Positions 29,103 through 38,129 of a stretch of DNA of 64,000 bases are shown here, piece by piece. The stretch spans positions 20,224 to 84,223 of the forward strand of contig MSHD01000053.1 in assembly GCA_001941045.1 (NCBI GenBank), in the 5' to 3' direction. A model generated the notes under the pieces. That model saw only the letters and a list, made by a program, of their open reading frames with translations, was not told the origin of the DNA and did no database searches. Numbering within the stretch: position 1 is the stretch's first letter; each line of letters begins with the position of its first letter. This DNA is from Lachnospiraceae bacterium Zagget2. Its GTDB lineage: Bacteria > Bacillota > Clostridia > Lachnospirales > Lachnospiraceae. Position numbers and translations under genes: made by a program.

Positions 29103-29654
29103 TTACCTGTGCAGCGAGCTAAGTCTGCCCCATTTTTGATCTTTTTCAGAGATCGTAAGTTCCATACCCTCCGGGATCGGCCATTCCACCCCGATATCCG
29201 GATCGTTCCAGGCAATGCCGCCCTCATCGTTCGGATGATAAAAATCGGTACACTTGTACGCGAACTCTGCATAATCCGAGAGCACAAAAAAGCCGTGCGC
29301 AAAATTCTTCGGGATAAAGAACTGCTTCTTATTCTCCGCAGACAGCGTCACACCGAACCATTTTCCATAAGTGGCCGAACCTGGCCGCAGATCCACCGCC
29401 ACGTCGAAGACCTCACCCGTCACGACGCGCACCAGCTTGTCCTGCGGATACTGGATCTGAAAATGCAGGCCGCGCAGCACACCCTTTTTCGACGCGGACT
29501 GATTGTCCTGCACGAACTCCATGTCGATACCTGCCGCCGCGTAATCCTTATAATTATAGGTCTCCATGAAATAACCGCGTTCATCTCCGAACACGGTCGG
29601 CGTGATGATCTTCAGACCTTCGATCTCACAGGTCTCTACTTTGATCTTTCCCAT
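29103..29654 (-). CDS. rfbC: dTDP-4-dehydrorhamnose 3,5-epimerase
   Basis: RfbC epimerises dTDP-4-keto-6-deoxyglucose at C3 and C5 on the way to dTDP-L-rhamnose. The 183-aa length is typical. The catalytic His lies in VLRGLHFQ, with the Asp in DVAVDLRPGSATYGKW and the Tyr in the C-terminal region. No rfbA, rfbB or rfbD is in the window, so the rest of the pathway must be elsewhere. It is the first gene of the surface-glycan operon and has its own promoter. Confidence 0.95.
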   Translation of the reverse strand: MGKIKVETCEIEGLKIITPTVFGDERGYFMETYNYKDYAAAGIDMEFVQDNQSASKKGVLRGLHFQIQYPQDKLVRVVTGEVFDVAVDLRPGSATYGKWFGVTLSAENKKQFFIPKNFAHGFFVLSDYAEFAYKCTDFYHPNDEGGIAWNDPDIGVEWPIPEGMELTISEKDQKWGRLSSLHR

Positions 29655-29688
29655 TTTGCTTTTCCTTCCTGTAATCTGTTAAATCGAA

Positions 29689-29717
29689 TTATACCATTTA
29701 TGAGAAATGATTACAAG
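29689..29717 (-). promoter_or_regulatory. Promoter of the rfbC-exporter-glycan operon
   Basis: On the minus strand TTGTAA (29712-29717), 17 bp, TATAAT (29689-29694). The -35 lies just past the stop codon of the upstream cotH-like gene, so the glycan operon can be expressed separately from it. Confidence 0.7.
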
Positions 29718-29719
29718 CG

Positions 29720-32023
29720 CTACGGCAGCGCCACTGCCTTCCCTTCCTCCGTCACGCCGTAGAATACACCGTCTTCCTCATAGAAGTAACTGTACCCGCT
29801 GTCGTACAGCGACAGCGCCCTCGTCAGGAAATCCTTGCGTGCGGTGTAGATCGTCCGGATCGTCTCTACCTTCTTTTCAAAATTGCGCCCCGTCCAGCGG
29901 CTCTCATCAATCTCTGCGTCCGCCGCGTAAGCCGCAAGATACCAGTCAAGCGGATGGATGCCGTCTGTATCCTCATTCTCAGACTCCCCCAGCGCCTTCT
30001 CAATGGCGGGGAGAAACTTCTCCGTCCACTCCTGATAAACCATTTCCGCAAAATCCTCATGGCTGTAGAGCTGCGTCCAGTAACCCTCCGGCTGCAGCGA
30101 GCTCTGGCTGGCGAACCAGCTCCAGGTATAATCGCGGCTTGCCACCAGCGAATGTTCCGCATCCCATTCCCAGACCGCGTGCAGCAGCCCGCCCCCAGTT
30201 TCATCCGAATCTTTATAGAAATAAACACTGGAATTGACACTGTTTTCCATGTTCAGCTCGTAGAGCAGCCACTGGTCCGCGAAGGATTCGAGATCAATGT
30301 ATTCCGTGTAATACTTTCCTTTTTCATTATAGCCGTCCTCTGAAAACAGCGCATCCTCAAAATCCTGCCAGAATTCCGCAATATAATCCACCTCTTCCCT
30401 GGAAGCCGCAGTGATATTGCTCAGCACAAAGCGGATCAGCCGCTCGCTCACGAAATTGCTGTCGGTCGGATCATAATCCACATTGTCCATCTCCAGAATG
30501 TAGCCGCCCGTCACATCCTCAGGAGAATTCCTGAGATTGTACCAGGTACGCGCGGCATAGCTGTCCTCATCGTACCAGGTCTCCATCTCGTAAGTCTCCA
30601 GATCTTTACTGTTCACCTTCTGCGTCTCTGCCTCCAGATCCTTAAGATCAAAGCGTTCAGCCCCGACCTCAATCTTCCCGGCCAGAAGATACATGCCCAG
30701 ATACTCGCCCTCCACATACAAGTGCACGAACTCAGACTCCGGCGCATAATCCATCCCGATCTCCTGTATCAGATCATGCGTCACCTTATAGACCGCCAGG
30801 GAATTGTCCCGATAACCGGCCAGCAGTACATAATTCTGAGAAGAACCGATACCGAGCAGATCCTGCTCCTCGGTGAATTTCAGCCCATAACTTTTCTTCG
30901 CAGCCCTCCAGGAATCGTTTCCGCGCCCTTTGATCCTCGACAAAGCTCCCTCTGAAAGAATCGTCCCGTCTGAACCGAGCAGCAGGAAAGTGCCGCTCGC
31001 TGTATTTTGCTTATCCTCGTTCAGCCAGCTGATATCCGCGCCGTCACTCAGATCCAGCATCAGCACCGACACCTCCGACGTCTCCAGAATCTCCACCGAA
31101 TACTCGATGGTGTCATGCGAAAAGGAAAGCGCTGCGCCATCTCCTCCATACTCCTGTGTAAGCGTGTCTCCCGATGCAAATGTCACATCAATACTCAGCC
31201 CCTGCTGTGCATAACCCGCCGGAAGCACGAAACACCATGCATCTTCCGTCTCAGAATAGTAGCCCTGCAGCGTGGTTCTCTGCAGATCAATCGAAATCAC
31301 AAGCTCCATGGAGTCGATCGTGTCCGCCTGCCTCTGTGTGAGGGAAGGACCGTCGTCCGTCGCTTCCCAGAAATACCAGGCGTCCGCGCCATAGGATCCC
31401 CCGAGCCCGCCGAGTCCCTGATTCAGCGTTTCTGCATCAGCCTGCTCCTGCGCGAGCGTCCAGCAGCAGTTGTACAGCTGAAAATTATTCTGTCCGACAA
31501 TTCCGTCTGTCGTGCTGCCGAAAATCTCAGCGCTGCTCGCACAGTTTACAATATAACCGCCCAGACTGAGCGTCGACGCAATAGCGCCGCAGAGCTCCCC
31601 TGTGACGCTGCCGCCCTCCACTTCCAGATTGCAGACAACGCCTTCCAGATTGCGGAAAAGGCCGGCCGTGGATGTCCCCTCCAGCACCATATTTTTCAGA
31701 TGATGCCCGTTTCCGTCAAAGGTTCCCTCGAAATGAATCTCCGAATCCTCTTCACTTCCGCAGATCAGTTCCCTCGTCACGCCTGCAAAATCGAGGTCTG
31801 CGCACAGTTCCACATACTCGCCCTTATAAGTATTTCCGCTGTTGACCGACGAGACAAAGTCAAGATAATCGTCAACCGTGTAAATCTCCAGCACCAGCCC
31901 GCCTGCATTCTCTTCCGCAATGACAGAGCCTGCATTCTTCATCACCAGAAGCTGCACCAGAAGCAGCGCTCCTGCAAAAAATGCCGCCGCAACCGCGATC
32001 CGTTTTTCGTTTCTGTTTACCAT
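29720..32023 (-). CDS. CotH-kinase-family surface protein with an N-terminal GLUG-like region
   Basis: About 767 aa from the ATG at 32021-32023. An N-terminal membrane anchor (about 10-30) is followed by a beta-solenoid or GLUG-like region (about 90-200, with TFDGNGHHLKNM and TAGLFRNLEG). The CotH domain begins near residue 350 with IKGRGNDSW...KKSYGLKF; the downstream acidic metal site reads HAVWEWDAEH, so the first Asp of WDFD-type sites is Glu. In bacilli CotH phosphorylates spore-coat proteins; family members outside that system are poorly known. The start codon lies within eight bases of a good -10 box and has no Shine-Dalgarno. Confidence 0.82.
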   Translation of the reverse strand: MVNRNEKRIAVAAAFFAGALLLVQLLVMKNAGSVIAEENAGGLVLEIYTVDDYLDFVSSVNSGNTYKGEYVELCADLDFAGVTRELICGSEEDSEIHFEGTFDGNGHHLKNMVLEGTSTAGLFRNLEGVVCNLEVEGGSVTGELCGAIASTLSLGGYIVNCASSAEIFGSTTDGIVGQNNFQLYNCCWTLAQEQADAETLNQGLGGLGGSYGADAWYFWEATDDGPSLTQRQADTIDSMELVISIDLQRTTLQGYYSETEDAWCFVLPAGYAQQGLSIDVTFASGDTLTQEYGGDGAALSFSHDTIEYSVEILETSEVSVLMLDLSDGADISWLNEDKQNTASGTFLLLGSDGTILSEGALSRIKGRGNDSWRAAKKSYGLKFTEEQDLLGIGSSQNYVLLAGYRDNSLAVYKVTHDLIQEIGMDYAPESEFVHLYVEGEYLGMYLLAGKIEVGAERFDLKDLEAETQKVNSKDLETYEMETWYDEDSYAARTWYNLRNSPEDVTGGYILEMDNVDYDPTDSNFVSERLIRFVLSNITAASREEVDYIAEFWQDFEDALFSEDGYNEKGKYYTEYIDLESFADQWLLYELNMENSVNSSVYFYKDSDETGGGLLHAVWEWDAEHSLVASRDYTWSWFASQSSLQPEGYWTQLYSHEDFAEMVYQEWTEKFLPAIEKALGESENEDTDGIHPLDWYLAAYAADAEIDESRWTGRNFEKKVETIRTIYTARKDFLTRALSLYDSGYSYFYEEDGVFYGVTEEGKAVALP

Positions 32024-32030
32024 AATCTGT

Positions 32031-32059
32031 ATTATAACCCGGCTTTGCCGGTTTCGCAA
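32031..32059 (-). promoter_or_regulatory. cotH-like promoter giving an almost leaderless mRNA
   Basis: On the minus strand TTGCGA (32054-32059), 17 bp, TATAAT (32031-32036). The expected start is at 32024 or 32023, within one base of the ATG. The longer reading frame would begin inside the -35 box, which argues against it. Confidence 0.6.
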
Positions 32060-32126
32060 CTGACCGCGAAGGCCTCGTTTACTTTTTTATTTCCTCATGA
32101 TACAATGAGCGGGTGAGGTGCGGCTT

Positions 32127-33635
32127 ATGCGGCGTTTTTATGAGGGTCTGATCGGACTGACAGAAAAATTTTACTGGATTTTCTTTGCACTGCTGTGCAC
32201 GCTGTGTGCATTCCTGTGTTTCCGCTGTCTTGGCGTCGGCGTGATCGACTCCTGGGATGAGGCGCGGCACGGCGTCTCCGCCTACGAGATGCTGCAGAAT
32301 GGGAATTTTCTTGTGAATACCTGGTGTGGCGAGGCCGATTACTGGAATGTCAAGCCTCCGCTCTCATTTCTGACTGTCGCAGCGGGTTTCGTACTGTTCG
32401 GCTACAATGCCGTGGGACTGCGTTTTTTTTCCGCGCTCTTCTATCTTATCACAACCGCTGTCTCCGGACTTTTTGCCCGGCGTTACGGAAAGCTAACTTC
32501 GCTTCTGACCATGATTTTCCTCTGCGCCAATTATTTCCCGTTCAAGGCGCATCTGGTGCGCTCCGGGGATGCGGACAGCCTCTACCTTCTGCTGTTTACG
32601 CTCGCGATGCTTGCAATGCTGAAAATCCGGGAAAATCAGCGCTGGATCTACGCCTGCGGCCTTTGTTTTTCCCTCGCTTTTCTGACCAAAAGCTTCCACG
32701 CACTCATGATCGCCGCGATCGGCGGCCTCTTTCTCCTGCTGAGCGGTGAGTTGAAGCGGATTCCCTGGAAGCGCATGCTGCTTTTTCTTGCCTGCGCGCT
32801 GCCCCCGATTCTGGTCTGGGCAGCGCTTCGCTTTCGCTATGACGGATTTGCGTTCTTCCGGCAGATGGTCGAAACCGACCTGCTCGGCCGGACGGCATCG
32901 GAGGGCATCGAAGGGCACGGTGCGTCCTTCCCCTACTACCTGACATCCATTTTCTGGAATTTCGATCATATTTACGGATTCTTAAGCGTGATCGTACTGC
33001 TCGGGCTCTTCTGCCTGTGGGTGCGCTTTCTACGAAAGAAGGACACACCGTCTGGCAGTCAGGATCTGATCGGTCTGCTGCTCTGGCTTTTGGTACCTCT
33101 CTTCGGTTTTTCTCTCGTATCGACAAAACTCATGTGGTACGTCTACCCCTGCATTGTCCCGCTTTGCATGCTTGCGGCAATTTTTCTGGCGCACTTCTTT
33201 ACTTCTGTAAAGGCGCCGGGCGGCCTGCTGCTCGCTGCCGCACTGCTCTTCGGAGCCGGGAGCGTCTGTTTTGTCTGGGAGAATTACACGGACAATGTGC
33301 GCGGTGCACGCTCCAATGATCTGCAGACCTTCGTTATCGAACAGTTTGACCGGGACAGCGCGCTCGCCGGATCGACGGTCTATCTCGACGCCTACGACCC
33401 CTTCCTCTACGCCAATACGACTGAATGGGAACAGAACATGCGCCTGCTCGCTCTGCTGGAAGGGGATCTCGACTGTGCGGACGGCGGCGCTGACGCGTTT
33501 TTCGCTTCTGAGGATGATGCGCTGCTGATCCTCTCCGTTCCCTTCCTTGCAGACTATCCGGAACTTGAGAACTATGAGGTCCTCGCAGACAACGGTCAGT
33601 ATCTTTTAATTCAAAAAATTTCTTTACAACACTGA
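32127..33635 (+). CDS. Membrane glycosyltransferase, GT39/ArnT-like
   Basis: A 502-aa protein with about ten hydrophobic segments. The first extracellular loop has DSWDEARHG, the acidic signature of GT39/ArnT/PMT-type enzymes that transfer sugars from a polyprenyl-phosphate donor outside the membrane. KPPLSF and the DADSLY segment also fit. I choose the ATG at 32127 because GAGGTG lies six bases upstream; an upstream in-frame GTG (32118) is less likely. It is transcribed away from the CotH-like gene and is the only plus-strand member of the glycan region. Confidence 0.88.
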   Translation: MRRFYEGLIGLTEKFYWIFFALLCTLCAFLCFRCLGVGVIDSWDEARHGVSAYEMLQNGNFLVNTWCGEADYWNVKPPLSFLTVAAGFVLFGYNAVGLRFFSALFYLITTAVSGLFARRYGKLTSLLTMIFLCANYFPFKAHLVRSGDADSLYLLLFTLAMLAMLKIRENQRWIYACGLCFSLAFLTKSFHALMIAAIGGLFLLLSGELKRIPWKRMLLFLACALPPILVWAALRFRYDGFAFFRQMVETDLLGRTASEGIEGHGASFPYYLTSIFWNFDHIYGFLSVIVLLGLFCLWVRFLRKKDTPSGSQDLIGLLLWLLVPLFGFSLVSTKLMWYVYPCIVPLCMLAAIFLAHFFTSVKAPGGLLLAAALLFGAGSVCFVWENYTDNVRGARSNDLQTFVIEQFDRDSALAGSTVYLDAYDPFLYANTTEWEQNMRLLALLEGDLDCADGGADAFFASEDDALLILSVPFLADYPELENYEVLADNGQYLLIQKISLQH

Positions 33636-33651
33636 TTTTCTGTGCTAGAAT
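33623..33651 (+). promoter_or_regulatory. Promoter of the alanine/glycine symporter gene
   Basis: TTTACA (33623-33628), 17 bp, TAGAAT (33646-33651) with TGC directly upstream. The transcript would begin near 33658 and include the hairpin at 33702-33737 before the coding sequence. Confidence 0.6.
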
Positions 33652-33701
33652 AATCAAAGATTTTTGTTCCGGCAAAAAAATAATGAAATTTTTACAGCTT
33701 C

Positions 33702-33737
33702 GCAGGTGAGGCAGTTGCCTCTGCCTGCATTTTTTTT
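33702..33737 (+). terminator. Leader terminator before the symporter gene
   Basis: GCAGG-AGGCA pairs with TGCCT-CCTGC around a two-base loop, followed by eight Ts. An outer pairing of CCGGCAAAAAAA (about 33669-33680) with the T tract plus GCCGG is also possible, so alternative folds exist. It may only end the upstream transcript, but a promoter lies before it. Confidence 0.7.
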
Positions 33738-33775
33738 GCCGGAGCGGAATACAACAAACATGAGGAGGAAACGTT

Positions 33776-35263
33776 ATGTTAGAAGTCGTCACAAACGTAA
33801 ACAACTTTGTCAACAATATTGTCTGGGGCTGGCCCGCCCTGATTCTGCTGGCCTTTGTGGGCGTGCTGATGACCTGCCTTACAAAGGTCTTTCAGCTCAG
33901 CCATATCGGGCACTGGATGAAGATGACGATCGGCGCCATCTTCAGCGACAAGGATGTGGTCGGACACACCAAAGACAAGTCCATCTCTCAGTTCCAGTCG
34001 CTCTGCACCGCTCTGGCGGCGACTGTCGGCACCGGTAATATCGTCGGCGTCGCGGGTGCGATCATCGTCGGCGGTCCCGGAGCCGTATTCTGGATGTGGC
34101 TGATTGCATTTTTCGGTATGATGACCAACTATTCAGAGAATGTACTCGGCATCTATTACCGCAGAAAGAATCACGCCGGTGAATGGTCCGGAGGCGCGAT
34201 GTATTACCTTCGGGACGGCCTCGGCGCAAAGAAGGGATGCAAGGGCATCGGCATGGTACTGGCTGTACTGTTCTCGATTTTCTGCTTCCTGGCATCCTTC
34301 GGCATCGGCAATATGACGCAGGTGAACTCCATCTCCGGCAACATGGAATCCGTATTCGGCGTGCCGACCTGGATCACCGGTATCGTCGTGCTGATCGTGG
34401 CAGGACTCGTCATCGTCGGCGGCCTGAAGCGTATCGCCTCCGTTACGGAGAAGATCGTTCCCTTCATGGTTATCCTCTACATCGTCGGCAGCATTGTCAT
34501 TCTGATCACCAATGCCTCGCAGATCGGCGCGGTCTTCGGCGCGATCTTCGCGGGCGCTTTCGCAGCGAAAGCAGCGGGCGGCGGTATCGTCGGCTATGGC
34601 ATCAAGCTTGCGATTGAGCAGGGCATGAAGCGCGGCGTCTTCTCAAATGAAGCCGGTCTCGGCTCCTCCGTCATGGTCCACTCGAACTCCAACGTCAGCG
34701 AGCCGGTCCGCCAGGGTATGTGGGGTATCTTTGAGGTCTTCGCGGACACGATCATCGTCTGCACGCTGACCGCCTTTAACGTGCTCTCTTCCGGCCTGGT
34801 TGACCTCTCAACCGGCGAGACAGCAGCCGAATACGGCGGAATCGCCCTGACGAAGGCAAACATCGTGGCCACCGTCTTCTCCATACATTTCGGACAGATC
34901 GGCGCGGCCTTCGTGGCCATCGCGATCATGCTGTTCGCCTTCTCGACCGTGCTCGGCTGGAGCCATTACGGCACGAAGGCCTGTGAATTCCTTTTCGGCG
35001 AGAAATATACGATCATCTACCGCGTGATCTTCGTCGTCGCAATCTTCGGCGGCGCGGTCATGAGCGACAACCTGGCCTGGGATCTGGCCGACACCTTCAA
35101 CGGTCTGATGATGATCCCCAACCTGATCGGCGTCCTGGTGCTGTCGCCTCAGGTATACGCAATCACGAAGAATTATGTAGATCGCGTGCTGAAGGGCAAG
35201 GACGAGAAGCCCATGCTCTCCGCCTTCCCGGATGTACAGGCAGAACAGGAGAAAAATCTGTAA
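33776..35263 (+). CDS. Sodium:alanine/glycine symporter (AGCS family)
   Basis: A 495-aa permease with about eleven membrane spans, close to the typical family length. It has the family motifs TALAATVGTGNIVGVAGAI, GGPGAVFWMW, MTNYSENVLG and the late NEAGLGSS segment. The family imports alanine or glycine with sodium. GAGGAGG precedes the ATG. The leader contains a terminator-like hairpin, so attenuation is possible. There are no co-transcribed genes; a bidirectional terminator follows. Confidence 0.93.
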   Translation: MLEVVTNVNNFVNNIVWGWPALILLAFVGVLMTCLTKVFQLSHIGHWMKMTIGAIFSDKDVVGHTKDKSISQFQSLCTALAATVGTGNIVGVAGAIIVGGPGAVFWMWLIAFFGMMTNYSENVLGIYYRRKNHAGEWSGGAMYYLRDGLGAKKGCKGIGMVLAVLFSIFCFLASFGIGNMTQVNSISGNMESVFGVPTWITGIVVLIVAGLVIVGGLKRIASVTEKIVPFMVILYIVGSIVILITNASQIGAVFGAIFAGAFAAKAAGGGIVGYGIKLAIEQGMKRGVFSNEAGLGSSVMVHSNSNVSEPVRQGMWGIFEVFADTIIVCTLTAFNVLSSGLVDLSTGETAAEYGGIALTKANIVATVFSIHFGQIGAAFVAIAIMLFAFSTVLGWSHYGTKACEFLFGEKYTIIYRVIFVVAIFGGAVMSDNLAWDLADTFNGLMMIPNLIGVLVLSPQVYAITKNYVDRVLKGKDEKPMLSAFPDVQAEQEKNL

Positions 35264-35277
35264 ATAATACGGCAATC

Positions 35278-35315
35278 AGAAAACCTGCCCCGCAAAGGGA
35301 CAGGTTTTCTTTTTG
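35278..35315. terminator. Bidirectional terminator
   Basis: AGAAAACCTG (35278-35287) pairs with CAGGTTTTCT (35301-35310), then TTTTG. It ends the symporter transcript and, from the other side, the DUF1540 gene. Confidence 0.8.
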
Positions 35316-35329
35316 TCTCGGGCGCCATC

Positions 35330-35647
35330 TCAGCACTCACATTTGAAAGTTGCGCACTCCGTCTGCCGGCATTCGCAGGCATTCGAACCTGCTACCTGTA
35401 TCTGATCCGCATGACATTTGCAGGCGTCGTTGTAACAGCAGGTCGTCGCGTCGCAGGACACCTCGGTGGGCTTGGTCGGAATGTCGTCCGCGTTGCGCGT
35501 TCCGTCGTATTTCCGCTCGCGAAAGCTCTCACAGCAGGTCTCATCGGTCACCTTTGCATTCCGGCCGCCGACATGAATATTGTCCTTGCAGCAGGAATTC
35601 TCGCTGTTGTAGGTGCAGTTTACCACAGAACAATCCAATCTGGTCAT
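35330..35647 (-). CDS. Cysteine-rich protein with two DUF1540 domains
   Basis: A 105-aa protein starting MTRLDCSVVNC. AAGGAGG lies upstream, and the alternative in-frame start would overlap that site. Two DUF1540 repeats are clear: residues about 5-40 (CSVVNC...SCCKDNI) and 60-105 (CDATTC...CKCHADQI), each with four to six cysteines in a zinc-ligand-like pattern. DUF1540 proteins are common in spore-forming Clostridia; their role is not established. The upstream sigma-G-like promoter supports spore expression. It is monocistronic. Confidence 0.88.
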   Translation of the reverse strand: MTRLDCSVVNCTYNSENSCCKDNIHVGGRNAKVTDETCCESFRERKYDGTRNADDIPTKPTEVSCDATTCCYNDACKCHADQIQVAGSNACECRQTECATFKCEC

Positions 35648-35678
35648 AAAAAATCCCTCCTTCATATGATTACTGTCT

Positions 35679-35708
35679 TAGTATCTGAAAGAGGGGTAAA
35701 AACTATTC
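35679..35708 (-). promoter_or_regulatory. Sigma-G-like promoter for the DUF1540 gene
   Basis: On the minus strand GAATA (35704-35708), exactly 18 bp, GATACTA (35679-35685). The known forespore consensus is GHATR-18-CATNHTA; only the first base of the -10 differs. No vegetative promoter is seen in the same gap. Confidence 0.55.
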
Positions 35709-35715
35709 AAAAATT

Positions 35716-36933
35716 TTACGCAAACTGGTTCTGATCGACTGGTTTCGGACTGACATTAAATACCAGTGTAAGAATGATCACGATCACATAGAGCACGCTG
35801 CTCAGGAAGTACGCACATTCCACATCAGTCCGGAACATACTGCCGAATAAAGACTGTGCCAGTACAATATAGTAACTGGACAGAAAATTGGCACACTGGG
35901 TCGAGATCATCAAAACCGACGTTGCCAGGGCAATCGTCTCCTTGCTGGTGGACTGGCCGCAATAGGTCGCGCTCAAAGAAGACACCAGGATCGTGCCGAT
36001 GCCGCTGACCAGAGCCGCGATACAGATCATAGCCAGGTTCTGTCCTGCCAGACAGCCAAAGATCCCGAGCCCCTGGACGAAAAGTGCGACCGGCATACTG
36101 AAGCGTTTCAGTACAGAGACAAATTTCCCGAGAATCAGACCCGTGAGAATTCCTCCCGCCTGGCAGATTGTCAGGATCAAGGCCACAGTTGTGGAATCGC
36201 CCAACCCCCTATCGGCCACCAGTGTGGACATACCGGTCATCACCGGCACGGCGGTGATCATCACGAAAAAGTTGATGCCCACATAGAGAAATACACGTTT
36301 CCCCAGTTTCCCTTTCTCCGCTTTCGTCTCCGTGACTTCCTGCTTTGCTGAAAGCTCCGGATTAATTTGCGCCGGTTCCTTAAGCCGCCGGACAAAAATC
36401 AGCACCACCAGCCCGGAGGCGTAGGGCCAGAAGGCGTAGGGCCAGTAAATATCCGCCAGCGTGCCGCTCGCCATCTGCAGAATCGCAGCTCCCAGATTCG
36501 TACAGACAGCTCCCCAGCCGACGACCTTCGCCTGCATACTGACGGGCTGGGTGGAAAGGACATACGCATTACAGGTACTGAACGCGCCCAGGCTCATACC
36601 GAAGATTGCCCGGAACACAAGAATCAAGCCCAGACTGTCATGAAACAGAGCCGGTCCTACACCGCCGATGACGAAGGCCATCACCCCGAACAGATAGAGC
36701 GTTCGATACCTTAGACGCTTCCCAAGGGTAGCGCCGGCAATCAGGCCGATCCCCATACCGGTCAGATTGGGCAGTGTAGATACCATGCGAACCGTCGCCG
36801 CACCGACGGTCGGAAATGCTTCAATTATTTTCTGAAGAACAGAATTGACTGCATTGCCGCCGGACGTCAGAAAAAAAATCCCCAAAATGATCAGCCCGGA
36901 ACGATTTATCTGTGTTCGTTTTTCATTTCCCAT
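35716..36933 (-). CDS. MFS transporter
   Basis: A 405-aa transporter with about twelve hydrophobic segments in two halves joined by a cytoplasmic loop near residue 200 (ELSAKQEVTETKAEK). The loop between spans 2 and 3 has GATLGKRLRYRTLYLFG, the MFS motif A region. It starts 26 nt after a zinc dehydrogenase gene, so it is probably the last gene of the catabolic cluster. The substrate is unknown. Confidence 0.85.
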   Translation of the reverse strand: MGNEKRTQINRSGLIILGIFFLTSGGNAVNSVLQKIIEAFPTVGAATVRMVSTLPNLTGMGIGLIAGATLGKRLRYRTLYLFGVMAFVIGGVGPALFHDSLGLILVFRAIFGMSLGAFSTCNAYVLSTQPVSMQAKVVGWGAVCTNLGAAILQMASGTLADIYWPYAFWPYASGLVVLIFVRRLKEPAQINPELSAKQEVTETKAEKGKLGKRVFLYVGINFFVMITAVPVMTGMSTLVADRGLGDSTTVALILTICQAGGILTGLILGKFVSVLKRFSMPVALFVQGLGIFGCLAGQNLAMICIAALVSGIGTILVSSLSATYCGQSTSKETIALATSVLMISTQCANFLSSYYIVLAQSLFGSMFRTDVECAYFLSSVLYVIVIILTLVFNVSPKPVDQNQFA

Positions 36934-36959
36934 AATTTCTCATCCTTCCGCAAGGAAAA

Positions 36960-38048
36960 CTAATAAATTCCATTCCTGACAAGGATCGCCTTGATTACCT
37001 TTCCACTGTTCGAATCCGCAAACGCTTCGTTAATCTGATCGAAGTCATAAAATTTCATCAGCTTTTCCACCGGGAATCTGCCCTGCTTCTGATAAGCGAT
37101 CAGCTGTGGTATAAAAATCTTCGGATTGGAATGCCCCATACTGACACCAATCAGAGACTTTCCTCCCAGCATAAACTCGCCAAACCCTGCCAGCGCACCG
37201 GCAGGAGCCAGTTTTCCAAGATAATTCAGACTGTCCAGCGCATTATGTACCATGGCAGGCACACCACTGGTCTCAACTGCAAAATCTGCTCCATATCCCG
37301 TAATTTCCCGGATTCTTCCCGGAATATCCTCACACTTTTTCCGATTAATAACATGAGTCGCCCCAAGCTCCTGCGCCAGATTAAGACTGTTTTCATTTCC
37401 TCCTACCGCTATAATATTCACGCAGCCGGCAATTCTGGCAGCCATCAGTGCGCTCATCCCGACTGCTCCGCAGCCGAATACCGCCAGAGAACTCCCTGCT
37501 TCCGGTTTAAAGCAGTTCAGTACAATTCCCGCTCCCGTCTCTATTCCGCAGCCCAGAGGACCCGCCATCCGCAGATCAAAATCCTTATCAATTTTTACCG
37601 CGTGATTCTGATTGACCACCGCATAATCCGCAAAGGATGACTGGGAAAAGAAAGACGCTATTGCTTCTTTTTTCCGATAAATCCTTGGAAGTCCATTCCA
37701 ATGCACACCTGCGAAGTTGATGGCTCCCATCATCTCACAGGCGTACGGTTTTCCTGAAAGGCAGGGTTTGCATTTTCCACAATAGCCAAAACTCAGGGCC
37801 ACATGGTCTCCCACCTCGAAGTCTGTGACAGCGCTGCCCACTTTTGCAACGATCCCTGCGCCTTCATGCCCCAACACAATGGGCATTTTCATCGGTATAA
37901 CTCCATTTCTTGCCGACTCGTCCGTATGGCAGATACCAGTCGCAATGATTTCCACCAGAATTTCTTCCGGGAGCGGTTCCGCGAGCTCCACCTGCTCTTT
38001 TCGGAAATCCTGGTCTTTTCCATCCACTATGTACGCGTATGTTCGCAT
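36960..38048 (-). CDS. Zinc-dependent aryl-alcohol-type dehydrogenase
   Basis: A 362-aa medium-chain dehydrogenase/reductase. The catalytic zinc region has CHTDE and GHEGAG; the four-cysteine structural zinc loop is CGKCKPCLSGKPYAC. The coenzyme site GCGAVGMSALMAARIAG is typical of NAD(P) binding. It is close in sequence to the product of the gene at 39188 and resembles benzyl-alcohol dehydrogenases. It is separated from the upstream UroD-family gene by a terminator-like hairpin (38070-38107), so it may be expressed at a lower level than the rest. The substrate is not known. Confidence 0.92.
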   Translation of the reverse strand: MRTYAYIVDGKDQDFRKEQVELAEPLPEEILVEIIATGICHTDESARNGVIPMKMPIVLGHEGAGIVAKVGSAVTDFEVGDHVALSFGYCGKCKPCLSGKPYACEMMGAINFAGVHWNGLPRIYRKKEAIASFFSQSSFADYAVVNQNHAVKIDKDFDLRMAGPLGCGIETGAGIVLNCFKPEAGSSLAVFGCGAVGMSALMAARIAGCVNIIAVGGNENSLNLAQELGATHVINRKKCEDIPGRIREITGYGADFAVETSGVPAMVHNALDSLNYLGKLAPAGALAGFGEFMLGGKSLIGVSMGHSNPKIFIPQLIAYQKQGRFPVEKLMKFYDFDQINEAFADSNSGKVIKAILVRNGIY

Positions 38049-38069
38049 CCTTCCTTCTCCTTCCCAAAA

Positions 38070-38107
38070 GCAAAAGAGCCTCTTGGCAATCCGGAAGGCT
38101 CTTTTGC
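38070..38107 (-). terminator. Hairpin between the UroD-family and dehydrogenase genes
   Basis: GCAAAAGAGCC (38070-38080) pairs perfectly with GGCTCTTTTGC (38097-38107); on the minus strand the stem is followed by TTTT. It could partly terminate the catabolic transcript before the last two genes. Confidence 0.65.
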
Positions 38108-38129
38108 AAAAAGCTTTATACTTTTCTCA

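Noticed and set aside
33655-33775. Glycine riboswitch before the AGCS symporter
   Set aside because: The leader is about 115 nt and lacks the conserved glycine aptamer core; only a terminator-like hairpin is seen.
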